Shown here piece by piece: positions 1-10,986 of a stretch of DNA of 64,000 nt (positions are counted from its first letter, which is position 1; the number at the start of each line of letters is the position of its first letter). The notes beneath the pieces were generated by a model. The model was not told the DNA's origin and made no database searches. It saw only the letters and a list, made by a program, of their open reading frames with translations. This DNA is from Knoxdaviesia capensis (taxonomy: Eukaryota > Ascomycota > Sordariomycetes > Microascales > Gondwanamycetaceae), in assembly GCA_001510575.1 (NCBI GenBank), contig LNGK01000008.1:2689044-2753043 (forward strand), given 5' to 3'. A program made the position numbers and the translations under genes.

Positions 1-1977
1 ACTCCTTTGTTCTGCCTCATCACACAATCTCACTTCGTCGTTGGATGGGAAGTATTGCCGGTTCAGGGTCTCTTAGGGTCTCAATAAGTAGCCCATCCGG
101 GCGCGTATCAGTCCACCATCATGTGCTAAAGCCCGTTACTTACTACACGGCCGGCACAAGCACATCTATCCCCTCTTCACACCAATAGTTTTTCGTCCAA
201 TGTCCCCGTGTGTTCTTTCTGACGCTTCACCGTTCACCCCTCCCAGCTCTTGAACAGCAGTGGTCGATCGCGGATCTTATAGCGTTCCTAAAACTTAAGA
301 GCTAACTGAGTGAAAGGGGAAAGGGAACCTCTTACAGTTCGAGAGTTGGCCCAAGCACTTGCCGCTTCAGTGTCGCAAACGATACCGATCGGCGAATTTT
401 TTTTTTTCTTCTTGGTCTTCTCCCATTAATTTCTGCGCCGCACTGATAGAGATAGTCGCTTTTTTCTTCTTTTGGCCTCTGCCACTGTTCAGGGCTTTCG
501 AAACTGTTACCACCATAACTTCTGACACCCCCCGGTCATGGTCCAAACATTAAGGCCCTCCTAGGTTGAAGTTCTTTTTTTTTTTTTTTTTCTTTCTTGC
601 TGTCGTTCGTCATTACACGCCCCCCATCCACCCCTATCCTATCCTATCCTTGAGCCAGTGGGAAACGGAAAGAAAAAAAAGACAGACGCAAGAGTTGCTT
701 GGGGATCAGAAAGAAAAGCCTCAAAGAGAAGGAAAAGGGACAAAAAATTCCAGAGGGACACAGTTATCATCATCATCATCATCATGACGGGTATTAATGG
801 GAATAATAGTGGCCGCTATGCCCGGAAGCTGATCGTGGCAGCGTCTTCATCCCCTATTGGAAGCCCCGGAAAGCAGAGATATTATTACAGACGGTCGGGA
901 CGTCGTCTCTTCACGGTTGCCGTGCACCACCACCACCACCACCACCAGGCCTTGTCGCCTCCCTCGCACTCGCGCTCGTACTCACACTCCTCCTGCAATC
1001 CAACACACCCTCCTTTATTGCATGGCACTCCGTGTTTTTCCTTGTCTTCGCAACAGTCGTCGTTGTCGTGGCCCTGTTGCAACTTCTCCCTGTTTCCCTC
1101 CTTATCCGCATCCCACCCTTCAGCTCTGGAAGCTAATGCGATTCAGACTGAACTCGTCCTGTCGTCTGGTTCTGCCGCATCTTCGTCCTGCAGCTTCCAT
1201 TCAAATACCGCTAGCTCCCCCAGTCTCCATCGTGTTGATCCCACTCACACTCTCACTCCCGCAACAGCCGTTGGAGCAAATCACAGCAACTACCACTACT
1301 CCATCTCTTCTTCCAAATCTTCTTCTCACTGCTACTATACTTATCTTCCTCCCCGTTGTCCAACTTTTCCTGTCCACACCCAGCTTCGATCAGCCCCAGG
1401 AAGACTAACCCAAAGTTTAACTGCTCATCCATCTCCTTCTATTTCTTCTCCCGCTTCCGCCTCTTGTCCTCCTTCCTCGTTTGCTTCTTCTCCTAATTCC
1501 CCTCTACTCCCCCATAATCACCCCTTTGCGCCATCCGCTCCTGGTGTTGCGGTCGCGTCTTCAAATACTCGAAATCTCTCCGTGTTTGATCCGATATCAG
1601 CGGTTCCCTCCTCCTCGACTTCGACGTTGTCCTCGACCTCGACGCCGAATCGTTGTTCTCTCCCAACAAATATACCCTCATACTCCCTCTCATCCTCTTC
1701 ATATACCCCGTCGTCGTCGCCTTCGACTTTGAACACCACCGTGCTTGAATCATCACAACTTCCATCCGGATTGCGTCGATCCAAGTCAAATCCACAGGTC
1801 TCACCACCACCACCAGTTCTACCATTGCTTCTTTCTCAAATGCCAATGGCGTCGACGTCGTACTCATACAACAGCCCAACCAGCTCATCCGACGTTTCCA
1901 CTCCGCGGTCTACATCTCCTGCGTCAGCGTCCGTAATTTCCGCACGCTCCTCGAATACGGCCATATCTAATAAGCGA
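1..1977 (+). promoter_or_regulatory. Upstream region and probable 5' leader of the malic enzyme gene
   Basis: No gene is recognisable here. From about 780 the plus strand is pyrimidine-rich (TCC, TCT, CTC runs), the usual look of a fungal promoter or 5' leader. A frame stays open from 658 into the malic enzyme start at 1999 and would encode a Ser/Thr/Pro-rich segment with seven histidines near 925. Other frames of the same stretch are also open for long distances (857-1408, 1481-1732), because pyrimidine-rich DNA rarely forms stop codons, so openness alone is weak evidence for coding. An ATG at 784 in this frame begins an Arg/Ser-rich stretch that could act as a mitochondrial presequence if it is translated. 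Confidence 0.45.
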
Positions 1978-1998
1978 ATGTCCATCTCTAGTCGTCGC

Positions 1999-4900
1999 AT
2001 GACTGAAGTCAACCCGATGTCTTCCGTCAATATCGCCGCGCTTGAAGAGGCCATGAAGATGGCCAACCTGGACCAGTTCCGGGGCTATTCCCAGAACAAC
2101 TACGGAGAGGTCCAGCAGTACAAGACCACCGAGTATATCTCCAAGCAGCAGGCTATGGGATATCAGGTTCTGCGTGAGCCGCTGTGGAATCGTGGTATGT
2201 GAACTATTTTTCTTTTTTCTTCTTCCTTTGTCACCAGCGCGGCTTTTTTGTCGGTCGTCGTCTTCCCCTTCCCCCCTGGCTGCATATGTCCGTCCTCCGG
2301 CCAATTCTATAGCGAAGGCGCGAACAGCCTGCCAGTGCTGCATATCGCATATCCCCATAAAAAAAGACCAAAGCAAAGCAAGCCACCCCCAATACAGGCA
2401 CCGATATCTTTCGGGGCGTTTTCCCTCATCTTCCCTCCTTTCCTTTCGGGGGGAAAATCGAAGTTCGCCAAATTGAGGCGTTTCCCATGTTACGTGCAGC
2501 CTGCCTTCCTCATCCAGCATATACACACACCCCCATGGCCTTGCCGCGTTTTGTATGGAATGGAAAATGTCGGAACGATTAGGAACACACAAAACCTGGG
2601 GGTGGATTCACCTGCACACTAAGCCCCAGGTGGTGGCACCGGACAAGGTTCTGTCTTATACGCTATTTACCCTTCCACTACTCTGTTCCCTGACCATGCA
2701 CCCACATATACCCTTTTTTCTTTTGTCCACCACCATCTTCCGGCCGCCACCGAGCGAGTGGACGCGCGCACTTTAGGAGTGTGCCCATCGGGAACATTCC
2801 CTGCGAAGCCGACCAGAAAAGCCTTGGTAGCAGGTCATTCTTGTTTGCCCGTGTTTTGTCGTGTGTCCTTAGCCCTGAAGTTGGTCCTTTACGAGTTGTT
2901 ACTGGGCTCCCTCCATACCCCCCACTTCCCTCCTCCCCCCCCAAAAGGAAAAGGCCCAGGACTTTTTGCTTTGTGTCTGGCGGTTTTCAGAAGCATTTCC
3001 GTCCGTATGGCTCAGAGCTAAGTGTCTAGCCTGCGGTTATGGCTCTTCGCCAGCTGTTTGGGCGAAGCCGAGGCCACCAGCCGACTTCGCTCGTAACCTA
3101 AGTTGGTTTTCGGTAGTCGTTGCTTGTGGTTTTCCAGTCGTTCATTGTTGTGGTCATCGTCCTCGTCTTCCCTAAACCGTATACTCTGCACAAGCCAAGC
3201 CACCATCCATCCACCTCACCTCGCGCTCTTTTTCGGGGGGGTCTCTTTTCAGCCCAGTCTCTCTTCTCTCCTTTCTCTCTTCCCTCTCTCGTCTCGTGCG
3301 TTCGCCCTTTTCTTCGGGGCTTCCACAAAGACCTTTCTTGTTTGCTTCTTCGTCAGCCTCTTGCAAATTTCCATCCTGTTCTTCCCGTCTTGTTTCCCTC
3401 CCTTCTAGTGTTCGCCCCCTTTCCTGTGTCGTCCTTGCCCATCCCGCGTCCCTTGCCTCCATTTCCATATATAGTACTGTCATCCCATCACACGACATCT
3501 TCATCCTATCGTCCAATATCCCACTCTACCCACCTATCATCACCCTACTGCCACCACTCTCTCTCTCCTCCATCCACCGTGATCTGTCTACCACTCTTGT
3601 TTGAAAAGATATTTTCTTCTTCTCGCCTTGGTATTCAGCGTCTCGCTTCCCTTCCTCGTATATCTCCCAATCTCCACTCTCAATCTCGATCTTCCCTCCT
3701 CTCCCATTCCTTTGTTCGTATTCCTAGACCGGTTTCCAATTAAAACCCCTACTTCTATCCTTTTACTGCTTGCTTGTTTTGGTCATTCCCTTCTGTGAGA
3801 TTGATTCTCTTGTCTTCGCTGTCTATTGCCTGCCTCCCCATATACACCCTCCTCGCCTATCTACATAATTCTTTCTTTTCTTAGCTTGCCAAGATGATGA
3901 AGACTGACAACGTATCTATCCACGGCAAAGGCCTCTCGTTTACTCCCGAGGAACGTGTGTCCAAGAACCTGACCGGTCTTGTTCCTCACACCATGGAGAG
4001 CCTCACCACCCAGTGTGCCCGGGCCATGAAGATGATCCAGACCCGCCAGACCAACATCGACAAGTACTTGTACCTGTCGACGCTGAAGGACCAGAACGTT
4101 GACCTGTTCTACCGTCTGCTGATTGACCATGTCCGCGAGATGATGCCGCTGGTGTACACTCCGACCATTGGAGACGTGTGCCTGCAGTACTCGACTCTGT
4201 ACACTCGGCCCGAGGCCCTGTACATCTCCATTAAGCAGCGCAAGAGCATGCGCACCATCCTCCGCAACTGGCCGTACCCCGCCCCGGAGATCTGCGTCGT
4301 GACTGACGGATCGCGCATTCTGGGTCTCGGCGATCTTGGCTTGAATGGTGTTGGTATTCCTGTAAGTTTCTTCTTGTCTCTTTCCTCTCTTTCGTCTTCC
4401 CATCACCGGATATCTTTTGGTGGGTCGAAAGCAGTTGTCGGCAGTGTGCAATGGCTTTTTTCTGCACCTGTCACGTGCGGTTGCTTTTTCTGCTGCACTG
4501 GCTTGCAACTGCATACACCCGCCAACTGGATAAATGCCCCCACTTCTCATCCCCCAACGGCTGTCAAACAAAGTGGGATGAACAATTGCAAATGCATTTC
4601 TATGCTTGGCTCTGCTTCCATTTTGTTCTTCCTCGTTTTTCCCGATGGTCCTCCAAACCGTCCAGCGCTTTTTTTTTTTTTTATATATCAAAACACTGAA
4701 TTGATTCCCCACTCTGCACATGAAATTTAATTCCCAATCTTCCTCTCATCGCCTCTTCTCCAAATTTCATTTGGCATTGCATTTTGACGTCACCGTCGCA
4801 TTCCGCTAGTGCCACTGTCGTCATTTTATAAAAACACCATGCTAATATTTTTTTACCATGTAGATTGGCAAGCTGTCCCTGTACACCGCTGCTGCCGGTA

Positions 4901-6093
4901 TTCACCCGTCCAAGACTCTCCCGATTGTCCTGGACTGCGGTACCGCCAACGTGACCAACCTGAAGGACCCGCTGTACCTGGGTATGCGCTGCAAGCGCCC
5001 GCCCGTTCCCGTGCAGCAGGAGTTCATGGATGAGTTCATGGAGGCCGTGACCGAGGTGTTCCCCGACATGGTGGTGCAGTTTGAGGACTTTGAGAGCGAG
5101 AAGGCCTTCAACTACCTCGACCGCTACCGCTCCAAGTACAAGTGCTTCAACGACGATATCCAGGGAACTGGTGCCGTCGTGCTGGCCGGCTACATTGGTG
5201 CTGTGAACCTGTCGGGCGTGCCGATTGAGGAGCAGCGCCTGGTCTTCATGGGTGCCGGCTCTGCCGGTGTCGGTGTCGCCAAGCAGCTGGTTGAGTACTA
5301 CACTCGCCGCGGCTTGAGCGAGCAGGCCGCCAAGGACAAGTTCTGGCTGGTCGACACCAAGGGTCTGGTCACCAAGGACCGTGGCGACCGCCTGGCCGCC
5401 CACAAGGTTTATTTTGCCCGTACCGACAACAACGGCCACCAGTTCGGCTCGCTGGAGGAGGTGATTGAGTACGTCAAGCCGACTGCGCTGATCGGGCTCA
5501 CCGCTACCTTTGGTGTGTTCACCGAGTCGGTGGTGCGCGCCCTCAAGGCGTCCGTGGATGCCGGCGGTCTGGGCCGCCGCCCCATCCTGTTCCCGCTGTC
5601 CAACCCGCTCACCAAGGCCGAGTGCACGTTCGAGCAGGCTGTGACCTGGACCGACGGCAGCGTGATCTTCGCGTCGGGCTCCCCCTTCTCGTCGTTCAGC
5701 GTGAAGACCGCCAACGACGGGCTGATCACCTACCACCCCAACCAGGGCAACAACGTGTACGTGTTCCCAGGCATTGGCCTGGGCGCGATCCTGGCCAAGG
5801 CCAGCCAGGTGACGGACGAGATGATCTACACGTCGGCGGCGTCGCTGGCGGCCTCCCTCAACGCCACCGAGATCCACAAGGGCCTGATCTACCCGGACAT
5901 TGAGCGCGTGCGCGAGGCCAGCATCATCGTGGCGCGCGAGGTCATGAAGGCTGCGCGGAGAGACGGCGTGTCGCGGCTGCCCGAGGCCCAGTGGGTTGAG
6001 TGGGAGGAGTGGGGCGATGTTGCGCTGGATGCCTTCATCACTAGCAAGATCTACGATCCCAAGAGCTTCGGCGAGGCCCAGAGCCATCTGTAG
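1999..6093 (+). CDS. NAD(P)-dependent malic enzyme (three coding exons, two long introns)
   Basis: Oxidatively decarboxylates L-malate to pyruvate, giving NAD(P)H. Coding exons are read as 1999-2194, 3931-4361 and 4864-6093, giving 618 residues, normal for fungal malic enzymes. The first junction joins WNR-G to LSFTPEERVSKNLTG, the conserved start of the family core. The catalytic-tyrosine motif VYTPTIGD lies near residue 141, FNDDIQGTG (metal-binding acidic residues) follows in exon 3, and the Rossmann motif GAGSAGVG is near 339. Introns of 1736 bp (2195-3930) and 502 bp (4362-4863) are far above the 50-100 bp usual in these fungi; both begin GTATGT or GTAAGT. An in-frame ATG at 1978 would add seven residues, and one at 784 about 400. 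An in-frame ATG at 3894 inside intron 1 would give a 565-residue form. The cofactor (NAD or NADP) and the compartment cannot be fixed from sequence alone. Confidence 0.9.
3190..3893 (+). promoter_or_regulatory. Putative internal promoter and leader for a short malic enzyme isoform
   Basis: This part of intron 1 is strongly pyrimidine-rich on the coding strand, as fungal core promoters are. It ends with a pyrimidine tract and TTAG at 3881-3884, then ATG at 3894 in a good context (A at -3). That ATG is in frame with exon 2 through 3930 and would yield a 565-residue enzyme starting MMKTDNVSIHGKG. Splicing from the upstream donor at 2195 to the TTAG at 3884 would hit a stop within a few codons, so that acceptor would suit only a leader intron. 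This is inference from sequence; no transcript evidence is available. Confidence 0.45.
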
Positions 6094-7740
6094 GCTTCTT
6101 TGCCCGTGAATTCTGGGGCTTGACTGGCTTCACTTGAGCCAGTTGTTTCTTCACTTTTTCTTTTTCATTTTTTTTTTCATTAGATCTTATCAATTTTGCT
6201 GTTTTCTTGCCTTCTTTTTTATCTCTTATTACCCACCCCCCAAATACACGGTCTCTTCAATACGACCCTCGTCTTTTTGCGCTTTCGTTTCTGCACTTCT
6301 TTTTTCCCGGGCTTCTTGTCTCACGTGAGAAACCCCCGCCCCTTTTCCAAAATTTCCGCTCGTTTTTTCCGTCAGTTTTTCAGGTTTCTGTTTTTCGTCG
6401 CTGGTATTCCACAGCTACAACAACCCCCTCACCAAGGATTTATATTACACGGGTTGTCGTTTTGACAGGAGGAATAATCCCCCCTCCTTCAACAAAGGTA
6501 CAATTTTTTTTTTGATATTAGAGAGACTGGAAGCTTTTTTCTTTTTTATATATGGACACACACGCAAGAGGAAGAGGCGGAAAGATATAAGCACTTGTAG
6601 AGTGTTCCCTCGGTAGTAGTTGTAGTAGTTTTTTTTCTTTTTTCTTTTCACGAATAGATGAATTAGAAAGAAGGGGTCCATAATCGTCTATCGTCTGTTC
6701 TGGTTTTTTTTTTCTGGAAACTTGTTCTCGTTTGTGTGATTTACATGTACACGGTGTGATGATGATCAGTGTTAGCGAGTGTTGTGAGTGCCTGTAGACA
6801 GGTGAAGAGGACGGGCCCCCACTGCCGAAGAATCCAGCCAGATATGAGCACCCGGTTGCTCTCCATCTGTCGCAGTTTACCCCGACTCACCGTATCCTAT
6901 CCCCCCCACATCTTGAGAGAGATGTGCGGCTTGTTTTTGTGCAGAGAGGTCGGTGTAGCACCAGGAGACCACATAGCCGTTCGGGTCGTTCCTTCTTTAA
7001 CAGAAAGAAAGATTGAATGCCTTGGCCCGGCCGGCCAGCCAGTCTAGATATGTCGCATGTACCCCTAACATCGACATCTCCGTCTCTCTCTCTCTCTGCA
7101 CAGACAGAGTCAGTCCCGCGACACATCACCCGACTCTACGAGGGGCACAACAGCACGCCGTCCCAAGGTGCACAGCATCAGCAAGTCATTGGAGCGAGTA
7201 TCTTAGTAAATTGGTTCTTAGTTATGTGTATATATATACGAAAGGAAATAGCAGACAAGTAAAAAAGGGAAATGGTATCAAGACAGTAAGAAACGAAAAA
7301 AGAGAAAAGAAATTGGGAAACGTTCAGATCCCCAGAATATGCAAAGCTTGCATCGCTTAAATGAGACAAGAAAGAAAAAAATGAAAAAGTCCAAGCCGCA
7401 ACAATTCATGCTTTGTTTCCCGCGCGCCAGAACAATGAAGAGTGTAAAAAAATGAAGAAGACATGCCGCACCAACATGGAGAGACGGAAAGATATGTAAC
7501 ATAAGGAAAAGAGACAAGAAAAAAAAAGAAAGGCGCTCTGGGTCTATTGCAACTTTTAGGGCATAATAAAATAGGGTAGAAGGATAATGGGGGGAAAGAA
7601 TGATCGAATGTGGGTGTATGAGTGTTGAACTTCCAGAGGGGGAGACCGCCCAAAGAAGTTACTCATGTGATATCATGATAAGGTGTACTGTGTACAAGTG
7701 GGTGAGAGAGTATGCGTTAGGGAGGGAGGCAGGAGGGAGA
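6094..7740. other. Convergent 3' intergenic region
   Basis: This lies between the stop of the malic enzyme gene (plus) and the stop of the GAS2-domain gene (minus). It contains T-rich runs just after the malic enzyme stop (6145-6230, 6500-6545, 6630-6650), consistent with 3' UTR, and A-rich runs at 7260-7530, consistent with the 3' UTR of the opposing gene. No coding region is recognisable. Confidence 0.6.
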
Positions 7741-7796
7741 CGGGCGGAAGGCGGGCGGAAGGCGGGCGGAAGGCGGCGGAAGGCGGGCGGAAGGAA
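7741..7796 (+). repeat. G-rich minisatellite, about five copies of an 11-bp unit
   Basis: Tandem copies of GGGCGGAAGGC, one lacking a G, sit ten bases beyond the stop codon of the neighbouring minus-strand gene, so they fall in its 3' UTR. On the transcript the repeat reads as a C-rich pyrimidine array. Confidence 0.85.
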
Positions 7797-7806
7797 CGGG
7801 CGATTA

Positions 7807-10800
7807 CTAGATTCCCTTCCGGAACAACCGCTTCGTCCCGCCAACCTTCCCGATCTCGCCGAACCGGGAATCCGTGCCATCGAGCACCGAGGCAGGGGTT
7901 CCGGCGCCGGGGTGAGCATGCGCGGAATGCAGGGGGTGCGTTGACAGATTCGAGGCGCCAGGAGGGTGCGAGGACCCCGCGGCGCTGGTGATGGCAGCGC
8001 TGCTGGCCAGTTTCATCTCGCCGCTAGCAAGTCGAACCTTCTCCTTCACGCTCTCCACCCACGCGCGGCTCTCCTCGCTCATCTCGATGGGCCGGCTCTT
8101 CGGCCCCGCGAGTCCCAGCATCGGGCTGTCCTCCTCGCCCCAACTATGGCGCGAGCTTGAGCGGGATCCGCCGGAACCGTCGGACGGCGGGTTGTGGTCG
8201 GTGGAGCCGGGGGGCAGCGCCTGGGCATTGGCTGGGGTCTTCGGTCTAGGTCGCAACCGGCCTCCGATCAGCGCCGCGCCGCCGCCGCCAACGTCACTCG
8301 TGCCGAAGCTCTTGCGCGTCTTACGTACAAGCAGAGGCGTGATCGGGGAGTGCTCCAAGGCAGATCCGGGCCGGCTGGGAGGGCTAGAGCCAATAGGACG
8401 ACTCGAGTTGACTCCGGTGGGTTTAGCTTGGACGTCCAGCACCTCAACGCGGTCACCGCCAGTAGCCAGGGACCGCCGTCCGTGGTGCATGGCATACTCC
8501 TTGAGATAATCTCCAAGATCCGCCCAGCCTCCACCCACGCGCACCATGACGCGTTCTCCATGTTCGCCAACAAGGCGGATGAAGAGTTTGATGGGGGCCT
8601 CGCCTGTAGACCGTGAAAGGTGGTAAACCTTGATTTCCTGCTGGTGATGCGACGCCCGGCTGCTTCTTCCACTCTTTCCATAGGCTGGTGCCAGAGTGAA
8701 CGACGGCGTTTGGGATCGGGAGGACATGCTTGAGACGCTGCGGCGCAGACGGTCCTTGGAAGGCTTGGACTTCAAAAACGGAAGCGCAAGGTCGGGAGGG
8801 TTGAGATTGACGTTAGGAGTAAGCGCTTCAGATGACGATGAGAGCGTGATCTTAGCAGGAATGCTCTCGAGAATCTCGCTGATTTGCTGTTGGAACTGGT
8901 CGTGGCTGGGAATCTTTCGAACAGTGACCGGCTGCGTTACTTCCAGCTCGTCGAGTCCTTCCAGGAAGGAAGAATCTTCCAAAGGAGTGGTAGGCATGGT
9001 GAAGCTATCATCAGCCACCATCTGCGACGAGGATAGGGCCGACTCTTGAAGAACGAGGCTGGTAGCACGGCCCTTGGGGCGGGCCGAAGGAATGGGGGAG
9101 CTAGCAAGGCTGATGGAATCCTCCATCAAGTCCCGATCGATAGGCCGCAACGGCGGCAAGTCAGGAGTGCGTGCATCCATCAGGCTATCGTCCTCGGGTG
9201 CCGGCGGGGCCATCAAACTAGCCCGGAGGCTATGGACCACTGTCGACGCATTCGAGGCACCGCTCGCTCTCCGGCCCTTGCTGCGGGCTTGTCCGGGAGA
9301 TGACGCAGCAGTGCTAATGCTGGCGAAGGATGCCTTGGCTCGCACCCGGGGCAATGGAGCACCCTCATCACCCGACAGGTCATAAGCGGCGTCCGGAAGA
9401 TCTGAGGGAATGGCAACAATGACCGACGGAACCGACGACCCGGAAGATCGCTCCGAGTCATTGCCAGGATCTTCTTCAACTAGGTCCTCCTGGATTTGAG
9501 TTTGAGCGCGAGGAAGTTCCGACTGGACAACTCGAACGCCGCCACTTTCGGGATCTTGATGGCGCCGCGCTTTCGGTTGCTTCTTCTTGGGTAGTGGCTC
9601 CTGCTGTGGTTGTTGTTGCTGCTGCTGTTGCTGCTGACGTTGCTGTTGCTGTTGCTGTTGCGGTTTCTTCTTCGGGGAAGGGGTTCTCGCAACGGTGACG
9701 GGGGCATAAGTCTTGGTAACAGTGGCCTGCTTAGCGGGCTTGGCCTTAGCCTTAGACTTGGGCGGCTGGGGTTTGGCGAAAGGTTTCGACCTCGGTTGAG
9801 GCTGCATCGCCTTCTGGGGAATCTGCTCGGGCTCGGGAGACAGCGGGACACCTTCATCGTCACTGGCTGAAGATGTTGTTGGGGACGCAGCTGTTGGAGA
9901 CGCATTTGCTTGCACGAGGGCCGGTAGGCTGCCGCGTTGAATGACCACGCGAGTCCAGTCGGCTTCGAGCATTTTCCGCTCACATGCGGCAACCCATTCA
10001 CCATAGTCCTTCTCGATCACCTCCATGCGGTCTAGCCACTCGTTGGGCAGAGTGTCAGCCAGACCCTCAAGGCTGTCTAGCATAGAGTCCAACAGTTTGC
10101 CCGCATCCGACACTTTCTTTTCCAGAACGAGTTTCATAATCTCGAAATCTGGGCGCGAGAGACCGGAGAACGAGGTGGCTGAGGCATCTACAGAATCGGA
10201 TGACATCTTCGAAACAGTGTTCCAGCCAGATCTGAGAGCAACCTCTCCGTCGGACAAGGCGGCCAGAAAAGCAGGAATGCAGCGGAGAGCCGATAGGCGG
10301 AGCGACCACACGTTGAGCAGGCGAGATAATCTTGAGAGGCGAGGAAGGGCCTGGACAACGATGGCCGTGAGAACAGCCGAGATATCTTCCATTCGTACAA
10401 ACGGAACAGCTGAAGCTGAAGAGCCGGCGGAAAAGGCTGACATGGGGGTCCCGGGTCTGGACAATGGGCCAATGTGGTTGAGCAGGATATGGGCTTTCAA
10501 CTCCTCGAGGCCAAGACCGTCCAGTGAATAGCTCACTTCTTCCACGCGTCTCTCGTATCTGGATATATCAGTGGCGGGAACGTAGCCGATCATGACAGCT
10601 GGGGATCGAGCCGCAGCCTGTTCTAACGAGCCACAGTCGGCCAGAATAGCCGACATTGACGGCGAAACCTTGAAGCCCGTGGGACCTGGGGTTGATGGCC
10701 ACGGCCAGTCTTGGAGTTCGTCCAGCCACATCTGGATGGCCTTTGCGGCCATGGCGGCGCGCATGGCGAACATCTGTTCATTCTGGCTGGCGGTGTCGAG

Positions 10801-10986
10801 ACAGAATTTGAGGATTCCGGTGGGCTGTTGGAGGGCGTCAACGGCCGAGGCAGGAGTTAGGCGAGAGAGAAGGTCATCGGAGGTTGATCGGGTGGGAGAA
10901 TGGGTATACTGGCGGCGGATGGCAGGTTTGAGCTGTTGGGCCCCGGAAACGGGGAACAAGACCGAATTCTTGTTCCCGTTCATCAT
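7807..10986 (-). CDS. Large GAS2 (GAR)-domain protein with polyQ tract, probable microtubule-associated protein
   Basis: A single uninterrupted frame of 1059 residues from ATG at 10986; the frame stays open upstream to 11250, but MMNGNKNS is the natural start. The N-terminal ~400 residues look helical and folded (for example ALPRLSRLSRLLNVWSLRL). Then come a Pro/Lys-rich segment, a polyglutamine tract near residues 440-462 and long Ser/Pro-rich disordered stretches. Around residues 780-840 is a GAS2-type domain: IKVYHLSRS, then IKLFIRLVGEHGERVMVRVGG followed by GWADLGDYL, matching the VRVGGGW...L signature of the growth-arrest-specific 2 related domain that binds microtubules in spectraplakins. 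Fungal proteins with this domain have been linked to the KAR9-like spindle-positioning family; I infer a microtubule or cortical role but cannot prove that relationship. The tail is Ser/Gly/Pro-rich and ends KRLFRKGI. Confidence 0.8.
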   Translation of the reverse strand: MMNGNKNSVLFPVSGAQQLKPAIRRQYTHSPTRSTSDDLLSRLTPASAVDALQQPTGILKFCLDTASQNEQMFAMRAAMAAKAIQMWLDELQDWPWPSTPGPTGFKVSPSMSAILADCGSLEQAAARSPAVMIGYVPATDISRYERRVEEVSYSLDGLGLEELKAHILLNHIGPLSRPGTPMSAFSAGSSASAVPFVRMEDISAVLTAIVVQALPRLSRLSRLLNVWSLRLSALRCIPAFLAALSDGEVALRSGWNTVSKMSSDSVDASATSFSGLSRPDFEIMKLVLEKKVSDAGKLLDSMLDSLEGLADTLPNEWLDRMEVIEKDYGEWVAACERKMLEADWTRVVIQRGSLPALVQANASPTAASPTTSSASDDEGVPLSPEPEQIPQKAMQPQPRSKPFAKPQPPKSKAKAKPAKQATVTKTYAPVTVARTPSPKKKPQQQQQQQRQQQQQQQQQPQQEPLPKKKQPKARRHQDPESGGVRVVQSELPRAQTQIQEDLVEEDPGNDSERSSGSSVPSVIVAIPSDLPDAAYDLSGDEGAPLPRVRAKASFASISTAASSPGQARSKGRRASGASNASTVVHSLRASLMAPPAPEDDSLMDARTPDLPPLRPIDRDLMEDSISLASSPIPSARPKGRATSLVLQESALSSSQMVADDSFTMPTTPLEDSSFLEGLDELEVTQPVTVRKIPSHDQFQQQISEILESIPAKITLSSSSEALTPNVNLNPPDLALPFLKSKPSKDRLRRSVSSMSSRSQTPSFTLAPAYGKSGRSSRASHHQQEIKVYHLSRSTGEAPIKLFIRLVGEHGERVMVRVGGGWADLGDYLKEYAMHHGRRSLATGGDRVEVLDVQAKPTGVNSSRPIGSSPPSRPGSALEHSPITPLLVRKTRKSFGTSDVGGGGAALIGGRLRPRPKTPANAQALPPGSTDHNPPSDGSGGSRSSSRHSWGEEDSPMLGLAGPKSRPIEMSEESRAWVESVKEKVRLASGEMKLASSAAITSAAGSSHPPGASNLSTHPLHSAHAHPGAGTPASVLDGTDSRFGEIGKVGGTKRLFRKGI

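Noticed and set aside
857..1408. Open frame of 183 residues overlapping the malic enzyme leader
   Set aside because: Pyrimidine-rich DNA leaves several frames open; there is no domain and no link to a conserved exon.
8268..8681. Other frames overlapping the GAS2-domain gene
   Set aside because: Shadows of the true minus-strand frame, which carries the VRVGGGW signature.
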